DNA of 64,000 nucleotides from Temnopleurus reevesii (lineage: Eukaryota > Echinodermata > Echinoidea > Temnopleuroida > Temnopleuridae): the NCBI GenBank assembly GCA_036244855.1, contig BQKZ01000100.1, positions 29,344 to 93,343 on the forward strand, written 5' to 3'. Positions 46,521 to 59,679 of this stretch are shown piece after piece. A model generated the notes under the pieces. It did not search any database and was not told where the DNA came from. It worked only from the letters and a program-made list of their open reading frames with translations. The number at the start of each line of letters is the position of its first letter. Positions within the stretch are counted from its first letter, which is position 1. A program made the translations under genes and the position numbers.

Positions 46521-49500
46521 CTGTATATTTTGTAACAATGCAAACGATCTAGGCAGTATAGGGCTCTGGGGCACCGCTGCAATCTTGGCTGGGCTCCATG
46601 ATGTACAAAAGTAAACATGGCACCCTCAGTGTTGATCAGGGGCTCTGATTTATTGCAGCTAGCAATCCGAAGTGTCTTTCCTCTCTAAAATGAATTAGCA
46701 CCGGAGTGTGAAAAGCTTCACACCCAATTGCCGCACACGATCTGATAATAATTCATTTTTAACATCCATTCGATGTCGTCTTAACTCATTCTGAATACCG
46801 TCAGAGATGATACGAGTTCTATTACCCCGAACATTTCCATCTTAAAGACATTATGTAACATTGCTGTTGTCAAGTTTAAAGTTACAAAAAAATGTAAATA
46901 ATTTTTGGATCATATCGTATTGTAAACAGATAGAAAATAAATCAATATGGGATGAAAGACATATTCAATTACATAATACCTTGGGAGACGCTAAAATAAC
47001 ATATAGCCCATAAAGCAGTTCGCCTGATTATGCGCTATATAATTGCAAGTTATGAAGGAAAAAAAAAACAAATAACTCACGCACTGTCAAAATATCTATG
47101 ACATTTAAATTTAGCGAACAACGTGGACACACACTACAAGTAGAGACTGCCTCTGGAGGCAACGTTTTATATTTTTATTTGAAGCCAAAAGTATCATAGC
47201 GTAGGCTTAAACACCATAAAAATGTCAGTTGATGTGTGGAATCTGGCAGTTGAGAATTGAAAAACATTGTTACACAATGCCTTTAAGCAGATTTGTTAGA
47301 GTTGTTATAGAATAGATTTGTGTTGTTGATACACCTTTAATTGTCACGCATGTTTGATAATCATTGTTACCATGGTTACAGCGTTTTTACAAAGGATAGT
47401 GTAGTTTGTAGCATTCCATTACCCTTTGAGGTATGATAACATTCATTCTTGTTTACAGTTTCCAAAGATGAATTGATATGATAATTGCAATCCCTAAATC
47501 ATGTAAATTGCACGAATTTGATGATAGCCCACCATAGACTAATATATTACTGCCTTGTAAATCCCTTAAAATTGGGTAATAATATTAAATTCTGAGGCAG
47601 AGTCCTTGCAGTTAACAAACACATACAAAATAAATAGGCCAACTAAAAAAAGTATCTTCAAGATGCATTTTCCTCTCAAATATATCTTTCCTTAAAACGA
47701 CAATGCATAGATCCAGATTGACGGGAAAAAGTCTAATTATTGATAACATGATGCTAACGATGGAGCCATGCTTATAAGGCAGAAATTGCCATTCTTTCCG
47801 TCTTTATCCATAAATTTAACCTTACATTAGAACAAAAATGTAATTTTTCTTTCGACTTGTATTTATCTCATCATATCATAATGCCATTTACACAGACGCT
47901 GGCAAAATAGTATAGAAGCACTCCTGGTAATATACCTGATTGGAAATAACATCTAAAATATTCCTATACCCATTCAAACAAAGGGTAAATTACATTTCGT
48001 TGCCGTGTAAAATATAATATTTCTATAATTTTCGATGCGTTTTTCTTTTAATTCAAAGTCTGTACAGCATTTGGATAGAATGTGCATCGAATGAGTTATC
48101 CTTACAAGGACCTCCGAGAATACACGCGAACAGAGATGATCCATATCAATTTTTATTGCGTTCGACTTCGATGTTCCCAATGTGCCTAAGAAGACAAACG
48201 ACTTGGTTAACTCGACGGTGATCTACGAGCACGGTATATAGAGGCCTCTAAATCATTCTTCTTCAATACATGATACGGCTGGTATTTTGGAATGCTTTAT
48301 GACGTAATGTATCCTGCGGGAGTATCGAGTGTTTGATTAATAGTTAGAGAAAGATGTGAGGCGAATAACGAAGAGAAAGTGAACATTGCTATTGGAATTA
48401 AAAAGAAAGTTAAGAGATCGCCCACCACTGTAAAATGGAAAGCAAAAAGTTTAATATTTAACACCTATTATTAGGCCTAAAACGCCTATTGCAAAATTAT
48501 TTGTTTGGACAATAAATTATACTTGTGCAAAAGTGTCCAATTTGTCCTTGGAATAAAAATTACTCTAATTATCATGAAGAAAATCCTTATTTTTCTTAAT
48601 GCTTATCGGGAGCTTGATGTCTTGTTGAATTTGTCTTTTGCTAATGATATGGATCGAGGCAAGAAGAGAAGGGAATTTTGTCATAGAGCACCAAGGTATG
48701 TCTTAATCCAAAACCCAGAGACTCCTCTTTATGGACTGGTCTAATGTTACATTATTTCAATCGCAATCCATACCCTCCTCGCTGCCTGATTCTGATTAAA
48801 ATTGGAGTTCAGTTTTCAAGACCCCTCGTAATGGATCTAGCCGAACATGGCCGTTGTATTGTGCTCTATACTGAAAGTAAGATGGTTCAAGGACGATCGT
48901 GTATGTTAATGTTTGTCCATCGATATGTATAAAAGTTTAGAAAGGGAAATGACAGTCTATATATACGGTCCAAAATCTTCTAACCAGAGCGTTATTTGTG
49001 ATGCTTCTTTGTTTTTATATTGGTGTAATTCACTATAGACAAGTTAGGCCTACAGTGTACAACTGACTAATGCTGGATTTACTTGTTCCCACCAGAAGCC
49101 TTATACTTTTCAATTGATAAATTAAGCTGCTTAGGTAATAGTCAACTTCTTATATCATCTTGATGAAGTAATTATAAATTATTTATAACGTTATTTTTCT
49201 GTATCATAACTATGTTTCGCACAAGGTACTCAAGATAGTAGTTAATAGTGTTAAGATAGTGTTAATCTATAAGAAAAAAAAGTAAATAAAGCTCCACAGA
49301 CACTCAGAATAATGAGGATTGAACATAGAGCATTAAAGGAAGGTATAGAGAGAGTGGATGTACAGATAAAAATTTAAGAATAACGACATAATTTTTATAA
49401 CACGATATAAACTATTTCCGCAAAATAAAGTGGATCATGGACAATAGAGCCGTATGCTGCGTATTAAACTGTGCGGACACAACAATAACAAGCCGGTTCC

Positions 49501-51154
49501 GATTTTAATTGCATTACAAAGGAGCATTGAATTGGCGTTCGACTTAATTTTCGGAAATAAATTACCGTGTTATATAAACGAAGGCAAATTAGATGTTGTG
49601 ATGTAGAGAGAGTGAGAAGGGGATGGGTACATAGGAGATAAAGAAATCAGTTGGATTGAGAGAATGTGCATGCAAATACAGACAGACAGACAAACATACA
49701 AAGAGAAATGATAGGTCATACGTGAAATGTGATACACCATCTGAAACATGACTCGATTCTTCAGCTGCTACTACAAGTACATTTCGATCTCGAGGCCGAG
49801 AGAAATGTGAGTGTCTTCGCAAATACCAGACAGTCTGAAAGTCCGATCCATAATACTTTTCAGCAATTTCATTGTAGTATTCAGTTACCATGGTTTCTCT
49901 CTCTAAAAGCGAAGTTAAGTTCAAGTTCATAGAGTGAATTTTTCTCTCTGTAGCTGTAGTCTCGGTTGTGTTTTCACATTTTCATTTTTATGTTTTATGG
50001 CACCTTTGGCATTTCCCAGACAGAAGTTTGAATATCTTTTTATTACTTTTGATTGAGCAAAATGAAATGATAAACGTTTAACTTCAAGTTGTTTCTCAAT
50101 GAGTTCTTTTTTTCTTTAGTATTATGACATCCAAGATTAAGATCACATACAGTATTCGAGATGAATTACATCTCCAAGACAAATAATAGTATATATATTA
50201 TATTATATAGTATATAATAGTATTTTAGATGTTTACTCGATTTTCTGCCATAGACAGTGTCGTTATTCAAGCAAAAAGCAAAGAAACAAATAATCAAACA
50301 ACCCAAAACAGAGCAAGAAATATGTGTAAGGGTTTTTAATGCAAGTTTGTGATGTAATCCATGGCGCCATTAAAGAAGTAGCTTAGGAAGTAGGAAGATT
50401 ACTTTCAGGTGAAGCCACCATGCAAGAGGGAGATTCCCCAAAATTAGCCAAGTGGCCAGGATCTATTATTATTCACCATTTTTTCCTCTAATTCAATTGG
50501 TAACATAACATGCATGGTGTGAAGGCAAACAAGTTTCTACCATCAATGTTCTTCAAAGTTATCCAAGTGTCATTCTCCAGTGTCTTTTGTGAGTCGTGAT
50601 TGTTTATTTAATCAATAACAGATTGATGTTATATTCGGTTGGAATTGAGACTAATGTATTGGCTTTTTAGAGTGGACTGGCACGGAATCAATTTCCTCCA
50701 CTCATCGTGGTAGCAGCCAGGGAGAGATTGAGAGCTTGGGATGGCGGCTCAGGATTGATACAAATAGAAACATCAACCTCGGTCAAAACATCCTCAACTT
50801 GAGAACAGTGCAAACTAGATATGAGAGGTGCTTGAATATTTTGACGATTTATGAATTTAGTCGGCGGGCGCTTCTAAAGCTTTATGGTAAATTACTGTTG
50901 ATTAATAATGTGAGCCTAAGATAAAGACTGTGAGCGTGAAATGATATGTGGGCCTTTTTTTTTTACGAAGCAACGTTAGAATAGGATAATATTGCATGGA
51001 GCCATGACAGAGTATGCCTTCAAACGTACGTGTCTTCCTTTATATAATTAACTCTCATATATAGCATACACGATATGTCGGGTTCTTACTGTTTTCTTGA
51101 AATGAACGCACAGGGGACAGAAGCAATTGTTGAAAAAATACATAACACATAAAA
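46521..51154. other. Long intergenic stretch, nothing recognised
   Basis: About 4.6 kb of AT-rich DNA with chance ORFs, including a 113-codon minus frame at 49589-49930 without a domain. A palindromic TA-rich patch lies at 50188-50222. Confidence 0.5.
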
Positions 51155-51240
51155 GTGTGCCTTGAGCACATCATTCGTGTGAAATCTGGCGCCGCATTTA
51201 AAAGTAGTGTACAATAATTGTTATCATTAGAATTACATTG
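51155..51240 (+). mobile_element. Diverged LINE/SINE 3' tail, same family as 16.1 kb
   Basis: GTGCCTTGAGCACATCATTC and GAAATCTGGCGCCGC, then AAAAGTA, follow the order of the tail at 16.1 kb with substitutions. The terminal ATT run has decayed. Confidence 0.45.
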
Positions 51241-54140
51241 AGTACATTCATATTTCATAACGGAATAATGCCAGTATAGACCGTATGAATGTGTCGAGTG
51301 ATGGGTGATGCAAGAGATCGATATGGGTACTACCTCATGAATACAGACAAGGCAATCATCAGGGCAACATCCACCATACATCGGTCCTTAGACCATTAGT
51401 GCACCTCACACAGCTCGATCAGATGTCCACTTGGCCTGGTTCAGGGATGTGCATGTATTAACCCTCTGCCTGCCTCTACCAAAGCACTCCACGTTACCAA
51501 GTGTAGCAGGCGTTCGATGGGTGCTGGAGATGTATTAGCATAATGAGTAACCTCATTCTAATATATCAACACCAGACGATGCCTCTTCATTATGATACAG
51601 GATTGATAGAAAGACTTGCAGGAAGTTGTATTCAATTTAAAAATCGAGTTTGTCTAAAGTCTAAACGTACTCTGATATTCTGGAAGAAGCGTCTGAAATA
51701 TTTGTCATGAAACTCTATGTTTTAACGTTCTTAAATCAATTGAAAAGGGAAATGTTCTGAGAAACCTCAGAAGATATTGATTGAAGACAGCAAATTTGCT
51801 GATCTTTTGTGACTGTATAAATATATTCAAATCGCAGAAAGAAATCCCAAGAAATACCGATGATATGTTGTAATTAAGCAACACATCGTTCGAAACATGT
51901 TTTTTTTTTAAATATGTCAGACATTAAGTTATTTTTGTCGCTTTTATTCAAAATTAACTTTTAATACCCATTAATACTTTGTCATAATCATGATTACTTG
52001 CTTGCAAAAAAAACAACGCATGAGTTATAACATATTATGAGCATACCGGATTCAGATAGCACTCGCTCATCTTTTGAAGAGAGTGATAGTTCAATAACAT
52101 ATTGCAATACCATAGCCCTCCTCAAGCCCAGTTCCACGTGCAGTCCCGCAGGGGAACTATGTTACCCCATATAAGTACATTAGTGTTCCTTCACGCCAGA
52201 CCAGGCCAAATACCATTTGTTTTCAGTTCATGGCGCACCAGAGAGTCGCTTTGCAGAAGATGTTCTTTTCTCTTTTGTTTTCAGGGGTTTCCTGTTATAG
52301 TCGGTAGAAGCGAACACAATACATGTTACACGATCCCAACCAGTATCTATGACTGTCAAAATACACCACCCTCCGCCAGCTCTCCTCCAGTTTCGTTACC
52401 TTCAGGGACGGTATCCCCTTCTCCATTTTCTTTCCTAAACTCCTTTGAACTTCTTGACCAAAATAAAACTTGACGTGATGGCTACCGTCTGTATGTTCTA
52501 TCGGAATAAAAGAAACATAGCTTCCCTAATTTGTGATGTTATAAACTGAAATTATATGCATAATGTCAAGTGATTAGACCCTTTATGCTGGTGAACTTTT
52601 ACCCTCTTATTTAGATCTAACGATTTGCATGACCCGATTAATACTCTCTATTATATTAAAACTAGTTCAATAATGACAATGTTCTTCTTTCAGGGGTTTA
52701 ATTTCAAGGTTGTTCCAATGAATGGATGGGTTAACGCCCTCAGGTTCTACTAACATCATTAGTTTGAGCCCCAGTTGTTGCCGCACAAATATTCTTTTTG
52801 AGCCGTGGTCGACGAGGGAATCGATAGTGAGCGGATCTCCATCTAGCCGCCGATGTTTACGGAAATTCGGCTCAGTTTTGTTTCATCTAAAAGAATCGAA
52901 CACGCTAGCGCCCTGGGTATCGATATTGCGTCGCATGCTGTGCCAGTGTACCAAATAATGTGCGCTCTCTTCCTCCTCCATTTGCCTGGTTATGTGTAGA
53001 ATGAGTTTAAAGAAATACTCATTTGTGAAATATCAGAAAAGTGGGAAAATTTGTCTCGGTATTGATGCATTCACTCGCAAGTGCCTTATCTTCACAAGTT
53101 TAGATAATTGCAGTGAAACATAAAGTGATGTTGTGTGATAAAATGTGTCTAAGTGTGTTTCAGGCTGTTTTGTTTTCATATCACAAATCTTCATATAATG
53201 GCATTTATGTTAACAAATAATTTCAAATATATGTATTATCAATTCCAATAGTAAAGTACATTTCAGAATGTATTTAGAGCATCATGAAAGGCATGTTTAT
53301 TGTTTCATGTTATAGAATATGTCGTGAATGATTCAAATAGTACGACTTTGATATTCTGATCTAAACCAATATGTATGGTGCAATAAAGCCTGATCAAACT
53401 GTTTACTTTTCTGGTCAATTTTACATTAGCAATCTGGTCTACAGTACAACCTTTTATCTTTCTTTCATGTCAACATTACCTGGAAATAATAATTGAGGAA
53501 TTTAACATCCAAAAACATACGAACAGCAATTTATTTCATCCACTTGCCTCTTATTATATTAGTTCTGCCATTCGCTTTCATTTTGCTTACGCGTATTTTC
53601 ACCATGCACACCAGAACATGTACTTTATGGATCGAAGTGACCTTTTATGTTTTTAAGTTCAGGGGCAATTCGGTATTAAAGGTATAGTGAAATGAAACGA
53701 TACTTCATCAAATCACGGTTCTTATTGTTTGGGATCGTATCAGTTTTACAACCAAATACGGCGACGAAAGCTTTCTCAGTCATCGCTTAGCTCTAAACAT
53801 CTACTCTTATAAATTATAATGCAGACCTTTTCATAGTTTATTTCTATTCAGTTTCCTGCGCATTAGTATGAACTGTTTTATTTTTCATCTGCATGTACAC
53901 TTACACTAAATGAAAAGTGTATATCAGTGTTTATGGTGATAAATACTTTATTGCACGAATAAGAGAGCCAATGAAATAGATTTCGACGAAATGTTTTATT
54001 ACACAAACTCTAAACCGTCTGCTGCATGTTTATAATACTTCTCCTGAAGTCAGTTTTGGTTGCATCTTATTTTAATATTTTGGCCCCGAGACAATCATTC
54101 TAATGGTTTACCATCGAGTATATATTTCTATAACAGTCTC
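51241..54140. other. Intergenic, one doubtful ORF
   Basis: A 123-codon frame at 52102-52473 ends beside AATAAA. Its second half follows TTTGTTTTCAG, so a last exon starting near 52284 is conceivable, reading GFPVIVGRSEHNTCY and then proline/serine-rich sequence. No partner exon or domain supports it. Confidence 0.3.
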
Positions 54141-54345
54141 ATGATGAAGTGGTTCTGACTCTCGCCTTTCAATCCGGTGGTCATAGGTTCGAATCCCATC
54201 CATGATGTTAATTCCCTTCGGCAAGGAATTTATTCACATTGTGCTGCACTCAACCCAGGAGATATAATGGGTGCCTGTATGAAGACACTCCTTAAATGCA
54301 TGAGCGCCAAATGGTAGACATGATATAGCTGTATAATAATGCACA
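54141..54345 (+). mobile_element. tRNA-headed SINE, copy C (plus, 5'-degraded)
   Basis: It matches copies A and B: GAAGTGGTTCTGACTCTCGC, then the B-box AGGTTCGAATCCC at 54185-54197, the body GTGCTGCACTCAACCCAG, and a decayed tail. The first bases of the tRNA head are lost. Confidence 0.75.
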
Positions 54346-54767
54346 TAGAGCTAACTAACAATGGGTATAATTTGTGGTATAAGGTGAATGAGAAAAAATA
54401 TGGAAAGTAGAATCCTCCTCCACGCCTGCAACAAAATGCTGTCACGTGACTGAATTCCTTAGGGGTTTGAAACAAGGTCATAGAATGCGATTTTCACCCT
54501 TAAACGATGCTTCGCTTCACTTCGATGAAGCCAGGCCATACGATGAAATGATGAGGTAATTATACTTTCCACCTCGATAACTCGTTGGATAAAAATTGTA
54601 CCATATTAAAAGCGTGCGATGTCCCTCATGATTTCAATAGTCTTATCGTCTGCTGATATTGCATCATGAGGAAAAATGAGAGTCGGTCATTTAAGGATTG
54701 GCCAACGACAAAACTTGCTAATGGTATTAGAAATGGTTTCTTACTAATTCTTCATGTTGAGATACCT

Positions 54768-55064
54768 ATGATGATAATAATAATAATAATGATAATAATA
54801 ATAATAATGATAATACACAACGTTTATTTAACGCTTAAACGAAGCGCTCTGTGCATTATTACCCGGCTATAGCATGTCTACCATTCGGCGCTCACTGCAT
54901 TCATGGAATTTCTTCCTATCGATACCCATTCACCTCACCTGGGTTGAGTGCAGCACAATGCGGATTAATTTCTCGCTGAAGGAAATTAACGCCATGGGTA
55001 GGATTCGAACCTACGACCCTCAGGTTGAAAGGCGAGAGTCAAAACCACTACACCACGACGCCTC
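54768..55064 (-). mobile_element. tRNA-headed SINE, copy D (minus)
   Basis: Read on the minus strand, it begins GGCGTCGTGGTGTAGTGGTT. It has the B-box GGTTCGAATCC (plus-strand 55001-55011), the same body as copy B, and ends in an interrupted (TTA)n run at 54772-54812. It is opposite in orientation to copy C, about 420 bp away. Confidence 0.85.
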
Positions 55065-56352
55065 ATGATCTATAACTATGTACATGTATTTTATTGAATC
55101 CAAGAAGATGATTACTAAGCTCTGCACTTATAAGAAGGTATTATAATAGATTCATCATCTCCCGTGCAAAAAATAATATATTCAAATGATGATTATAGGA
55201 TAAGAGAGGCAATTCACTTCACAGTAATGAAATAATGCTTACAAATCTGTGCGGGATAATGCATGAACATTGCACTTTTTGTGATTCATATTTAGCGTGT
55301 CCATCACTCGCTATGGAAACGTAATACCACTTCCATTTGAAGATTATTTGTAGTTTATCAATTAGAGGGGATATGATGTGCAGGTAATGGGATCTCTTCA
55401 ATACTGCACATTTTGAATTTTCAGGTTGTATTTCATACCTCTAACTGCCTCTCTCGCATTTTGTCTCACGCGCTATTCTTGCCATGTCACAGACACGCCA
55501 TTTGTACTTTCTGAAATGGATCGTTACTTATAATGCACTCATGCCGAGGGCGCGTAGGATGCCCTTTTTCATTTAGATATTTTTAAAATCATATATGAAT
55601 GCAGCCTTAACATTATTTCTCGATTCCGTACACATCCATCGAATTTCACGATTGGTTCTTATGTATCTACACTAAGTTCTTAACACACACAAACACATAT
55701 ACGCACATCACACACGCACACATACACGCATTTTTCTCACCATAATCTTAATCTCTGTCACTATTCCATATCCTACTCCCTTTCTCCACACCCTTCCATC
55801 CACCCAAGCAAACAAACAAGGACACACACACGCACATACACACATGTTCTCTCTCTCTCTCTCTGTCGTATGTTCCTAGATTTTTTACCGAAACCATCTC
55901 ATTTACATCACGGAGAATAGTATTGTTGTTGTTGTTTTTTTTGGGTACCCCATTAATCTATTGGTAACAAGTATTACTAAATTGGGCCAGAAGTTTGAAC
56001 TTGAGACTCAAAAGGAGATCGCAACTTTCTCTGAAAGTAGGGCAGGTAGATTCGAAAGTCATTTTGACTGGTCAGTATAGACGCTTGTGAAAATAAGAAA
56101 TGTATCACTGAAAACTATCACATTCTATTCATTGACAAAGTGACGTTTCTTGAGGGTATATTCGTGACCTGTAATACTCTCTCGACTCTCGATTGAAATC
56201 TACACCGGTCAGTAAAATGACCTACAGATCTAGGGTAGGACTGAGAAGAGTTATTTCAAGTGATTAAATGCTTATTGTTACTCGTCACAGTTGTGAAAGG
56301 AATACACACTTAGGTATAATGGTATAAATTCAACTCTAGGAGCGCATTTTTT
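55065..56352. other. Intergenic with (CA)n and (CT)n patches
   Basis: Imperfect CA-rich tracts lie at about 55684-55730 and 55820-55845, and (CT)n at 55848-55864. No gene is seen. Confidence 0.6.
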
Positions 56353-56441
56353 GGCGCTCAGAGGATTCGAACCCGCGCCTTTTAGATCGTGAGATCGCTT
56401 GGTTCTTAAACAGCACCTTATCCGATCGTGCCACACGTACC
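56353..56441 (-). mobile_element. Leu-tRNA-like relic (SINE head or tRNA pseudogene)
   Basis: On the minus strand it reads GTGGCACGATCGGATAAGGT (A-box region), GCTGTTTAAGAACC at the anticodon arm with AAG in the anticodon position, and GGCGCGGGTTCGAATCCTCT (B-box), ending GAGCGCCA. The layout, with a long variable region, follows tRNA-Leu. The 5' bases do not pair with the 3' acceptor strand, so it is not an intact tRNA gene. Confidence 0.5.
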
Positions 56442-58029
56442 ACCATGCATTAACGATGGCGTCTTTAAAGGACATCAAGCACAGACTCCAAACATAGCAC
56501 AGTGTACACTTGAGTATTTCAAAAGATACAACATTGCACCTTTCAAATTTTCACTGCAGATCGCACCTATTCGCGATAGTTGGCACTCTTCACGAATCTA
56601 TTTTGTATTGCTGAATGTGTACATCAAAAGGGAGCACTGCTGCACCCTTGCGAGTTTTGCTGCAGATTTCACCATTTTGTACACATTTTATTTCTAGTGT
56701 GTAGAATTGTCTTGCAAGTCTAAATCCGGCATTTTATTCGTGTATCCATCATGAAAAGCGAGTATGAAACTGTAGCAATCTTTTTAATGATGATTCATGA
56801 ATATCGATCGATATTGAATTGGATATGGATTCGATATTCAAATGAAATTGCTTTTTCCAGCTACACGCTTTGAATTCACTTTAGCTAACGGTATACCTTT
56901 TAAATAGCACACAAGATCGGGTGATTTTATGTCTTATTATGTCGGAGAAGATGGAGTCTATCTGGAAAGATAATTTGAGCCGTGTTCGCCGGGAATCAAT
57001 TGTTCCGTGATGCGAGTGATAAAGATGGCGGAAGCAGAAATAGAAGGACCTGTCTCATTCTATTTACCATGTCACTTAGCGCAGTGTTTGAACAAGATAT
57101 CGATATGATTTCAATGAGAAAAGGTGTGCGCAAACAAGTGGAAGTGATCCCACCATGAACCGCTGTGTCCACACTAGATTTTAATTCGATAGGATTTCAG
57201 TGAAAAAAAATGTCGGTCCAAGCAATTTAAAGTGATCGCACCGTAGACTGGTGCGTCTATACCGACTTATAATTTAATATGGGTTTAATAATAAAAACAA
57301 TAAAAAAAAAGTTGTGTTAAAAAATAAAAGCAATCGTTCCATGAATCGATGCATCTATACCGATTGTTTAATTTGATATGATTTTGCTGAAAAGAGCACG
57401 TTCAAACAACTTTAGAAATTTCACCATGCATGAACCAGTACATTCATACGGACTTTAAGTTTGAAATGATTTCAATAATAATTATTTTTTTGAAGAGAGA
57501 GATGTGCTCAAACAACTTAAAAGTGTTATGAAATGTTGTGTCTATACCAATTTTTACTTTGAGGGGGGTTAATAATAGGAAGAATGCAAACCTTGTGGTG
57601 CTTTTTGAAGAATGAAAATCCACGTTGTTTTTGAGGGGCAAATGTATCAAAAGTATAGGCTCTGTATTTAAAAATTTATGAAAATAGATATATTAGATTA
57701 TGCTAAAACCAACAACACTTAATGTATTTCAATATTTCATAAATGTTTTATTTGAAGGGGGAAAATAATTTGCGTTGTGCGCACTTTTCTTAGGACAATA
57801 AATGGATCAGCCAAAACGAGATATATGATTACGAGATATATCTATTACAAAATATTACGAAAAGACAACTTATCCAGAGAGAAAGATAAGCAAAAATAAA
57901 TGCTATAACAATGGTGTGGACACCCTTGAGATTGAATAGCGACACATAACTTTCGCTTTTAACCTCGGCTTTTACCACGGCTTTCTAGCCCGACCAAAGT
58001 AAACACTGGATGCGGATGAGACAATCTGC
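56442..58029. other. Intergenic, degenerate low-order repeat at 57130-57650
   Basis: Between about 57130 and 57560 a block similar to GTGTCTATACCGA followed by TTTAATTTGATATGATTT recurs about every 90-110 bp. The recognisable pieces are at 57162, 57258, 57347, 57437 and 57538. This suggests an old tandem repeat of about 100 bp. No gene is seen. Confidence 0.5.
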
Positions 58030-58164
58030 TTAAGCCCAAGTCACATAGAAGCCCTGATCCAACACGACTCAACAAGACCCTTTGTCCAGGACTCGAATGG
58101 GGAAGCACTTACAAAGAATCGTGTTGAGTCGTGTTAAATCGGGCTCTTTGTGACTGGGGTTTAA
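58030..58164. mobile_element. Family A palindromic MITE, copy 4 (divergent subtype)
   Basis: TTAAGCCCAAGTCACATAGA and TTTGTGACTGGGGTTTAAG are diverged family A termini. The inner arms CCAACACGACTCAACA and GTGTTGAGTCGTGTT replace the CACGATTCACCCCGA words of the other copies, so this is a subfamily. It lies 120 bp before the candidate gene at 58286. Confidence 0.7.
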
Positions 58165-58285
58165 GAAGTGGACGGCACTTCATATATGGATATTTTATAT
58201 ACAGGCAGAACACGCGTGACTATAGAATATTGCAATTTCCACATCTTGATTAATGTAATGAGCTTCGTATTGAAAATAATTCACG

Positions 58286-58839
58286 ATGGCTCTCTTGGTT
58301 CACTTTGTCGTTCTTGTTCCTTTTTGTCTATACTTTCTTCCACAAATCTTTTATCCCCTGTACAAGCAATATATCGATTGTGTACCTCGCATCCTCCTTG
58401 GCATGAAACACAGAACATATCTTCCTCAAGTAGGTAAGATATTATATTCTACAGGATGCCATCAAGGATACATGAATAAAAATATGTAATATTATACAGA
58501 CTGCTTATACTGTCAGCAATGTAAACCATTTGTGTGCATGAAAATCATACAATGATGGAAATCACTCTAATTTTGATTCCTTATAGTTACTATGACAACC
58601 ATATCCCTGCAAAAAGTCGTGTAAACACAGCGTTACAGTCAATCGTTTTGTTGTCATGGTAACTGTACTAATTTGAAATCGGTATTTTTCTTGTTTTAAC
58701 AGCGCATTTTTTTTTTCATTTCGATTTTGCTGTGCCAACAGCAATATTGAAGGATTTTCGAGGAATGGGTCATTCTTTTAGTTTTGACATTTCACTTAAA
58801 GTTGTTGAGAACCATCTGTTTAACTACACAGAGGAAGAG
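58286..58839 (+). CDS. Candidate gene, exons 1-2: hydrophobic N-terminus, function unknown
   Basis: Exon 1 (58286-58433) starts at ATGG with A at -3. It encodes MALLVHFVVLVPFCLYFLPQ and then a basic stretch, and ends in phase 1 at the donor G/GTAAGAT. Residues 2-24 would serve as a signal peptide or membrane anchor. Exon 2 (58742-58839) follows a long pyrimidine tract ending CCAACAG. It starts with the two bases needed to complete a codon and stays open for 32 codons (ILKDFRGMGHSFSFDISLKV and on) to the phase-0 donor GAAGAG/GTAATT. Two continuations fit phase 0: a 24-nt last exon at 59300-59323 after TTCTTTTGACAG, ending TAA, or the larger exon at 60525. I recognise no domain. Support is splice-site quality plus frame agreement, not homology. 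Confidence 0.38.
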
Positions 58840-59679
58840 GTAATTTTCCTATTTTACGTCACGTCTATCTAGATCTCATTTAATGCCTACAAGTTCAAGT
58901 TCTTTGCCATTTTGCATTGACAATGTGAAGAACAAGTCAAAGGGTTTTTCATCTTCTTCCCTTCCTACCTCCCATCTTCCAAAATATTCCCATGCCCATG
59001 CTCTTTTGCTCATATTCTGGCGATTAATAAATGTACTCACAGAACACATAGGGGCCGTTGCAAGAAAATTGCGGTCAATTTTTTTGCAAATCAACTGCAA
59101 ATCAGTTTCAACTTGCAACAAAAGTTTTCATTCGTCAATGTTCGTGCAAGGGCTGCGCTTTTAGCCTGGCGCGAATAAAACAAATGCTTTGATTGGTCTG
59201 TGCCGATCTATTGATCAAACATTTCAGCAACACCCACATTAACAAATTCAATCAAATCAATCAAATCAAATCATTTCATTTTTTCAATTCTTTTGACAGT
59301 TCAAATCATGCAGTCATAAATAATAATGGAAATAACTAATATTACAAAAGAAGTGAAAAAAATACAGGCCAGTAATGAAGCGAGGCTTGTCAAGAGGGCT
59401 TTCGCATATCCACACCCATTACATGCGAACACAGCCCGATGTTCCTCCTCTGTCATTTTGCCTCCCTCCTTTTTTTCGCTCTTCATCTTCTCAACGGTCA
59501 ACTCAATCAGTCGCCATTTCTCTTTTTTCCCCTTCACTTTTCACGTTTTTTCTCCTCCCAGGCACCTTCATTTCGAAATTGAAATAAAAATCAATTGGTG
59601 TTCAATTCCCCTCGAATTTGCGAAAGAACATTTTTCATGGAGAACGTTCTTGAACTGTGAATAATTACCTCAAGGTAAA

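Noticed and set aside
52102..52473. A 123-codon ORF ending next to AATAAA
   Set aside because: It has an internal TTTTCAG that could start a last exon, but there is no upstream partner, no domain, and a low-complexity proline/serine end. Kept only as a note.
52722..52958. ORF sharing a WSTRES-like word with the 52.1 kb ORF (WRTRES)
   Set aside because: The similarity is six residues only, and a TGA directly precedes the frame. Treated as coincidence.
24342..56380. Intact tRNA genes at GGTTCGAATCC-type B-boxes
   Set aside because: Every B-box seen belongs to a SINE or to a relic without a pairing acceptor stem.
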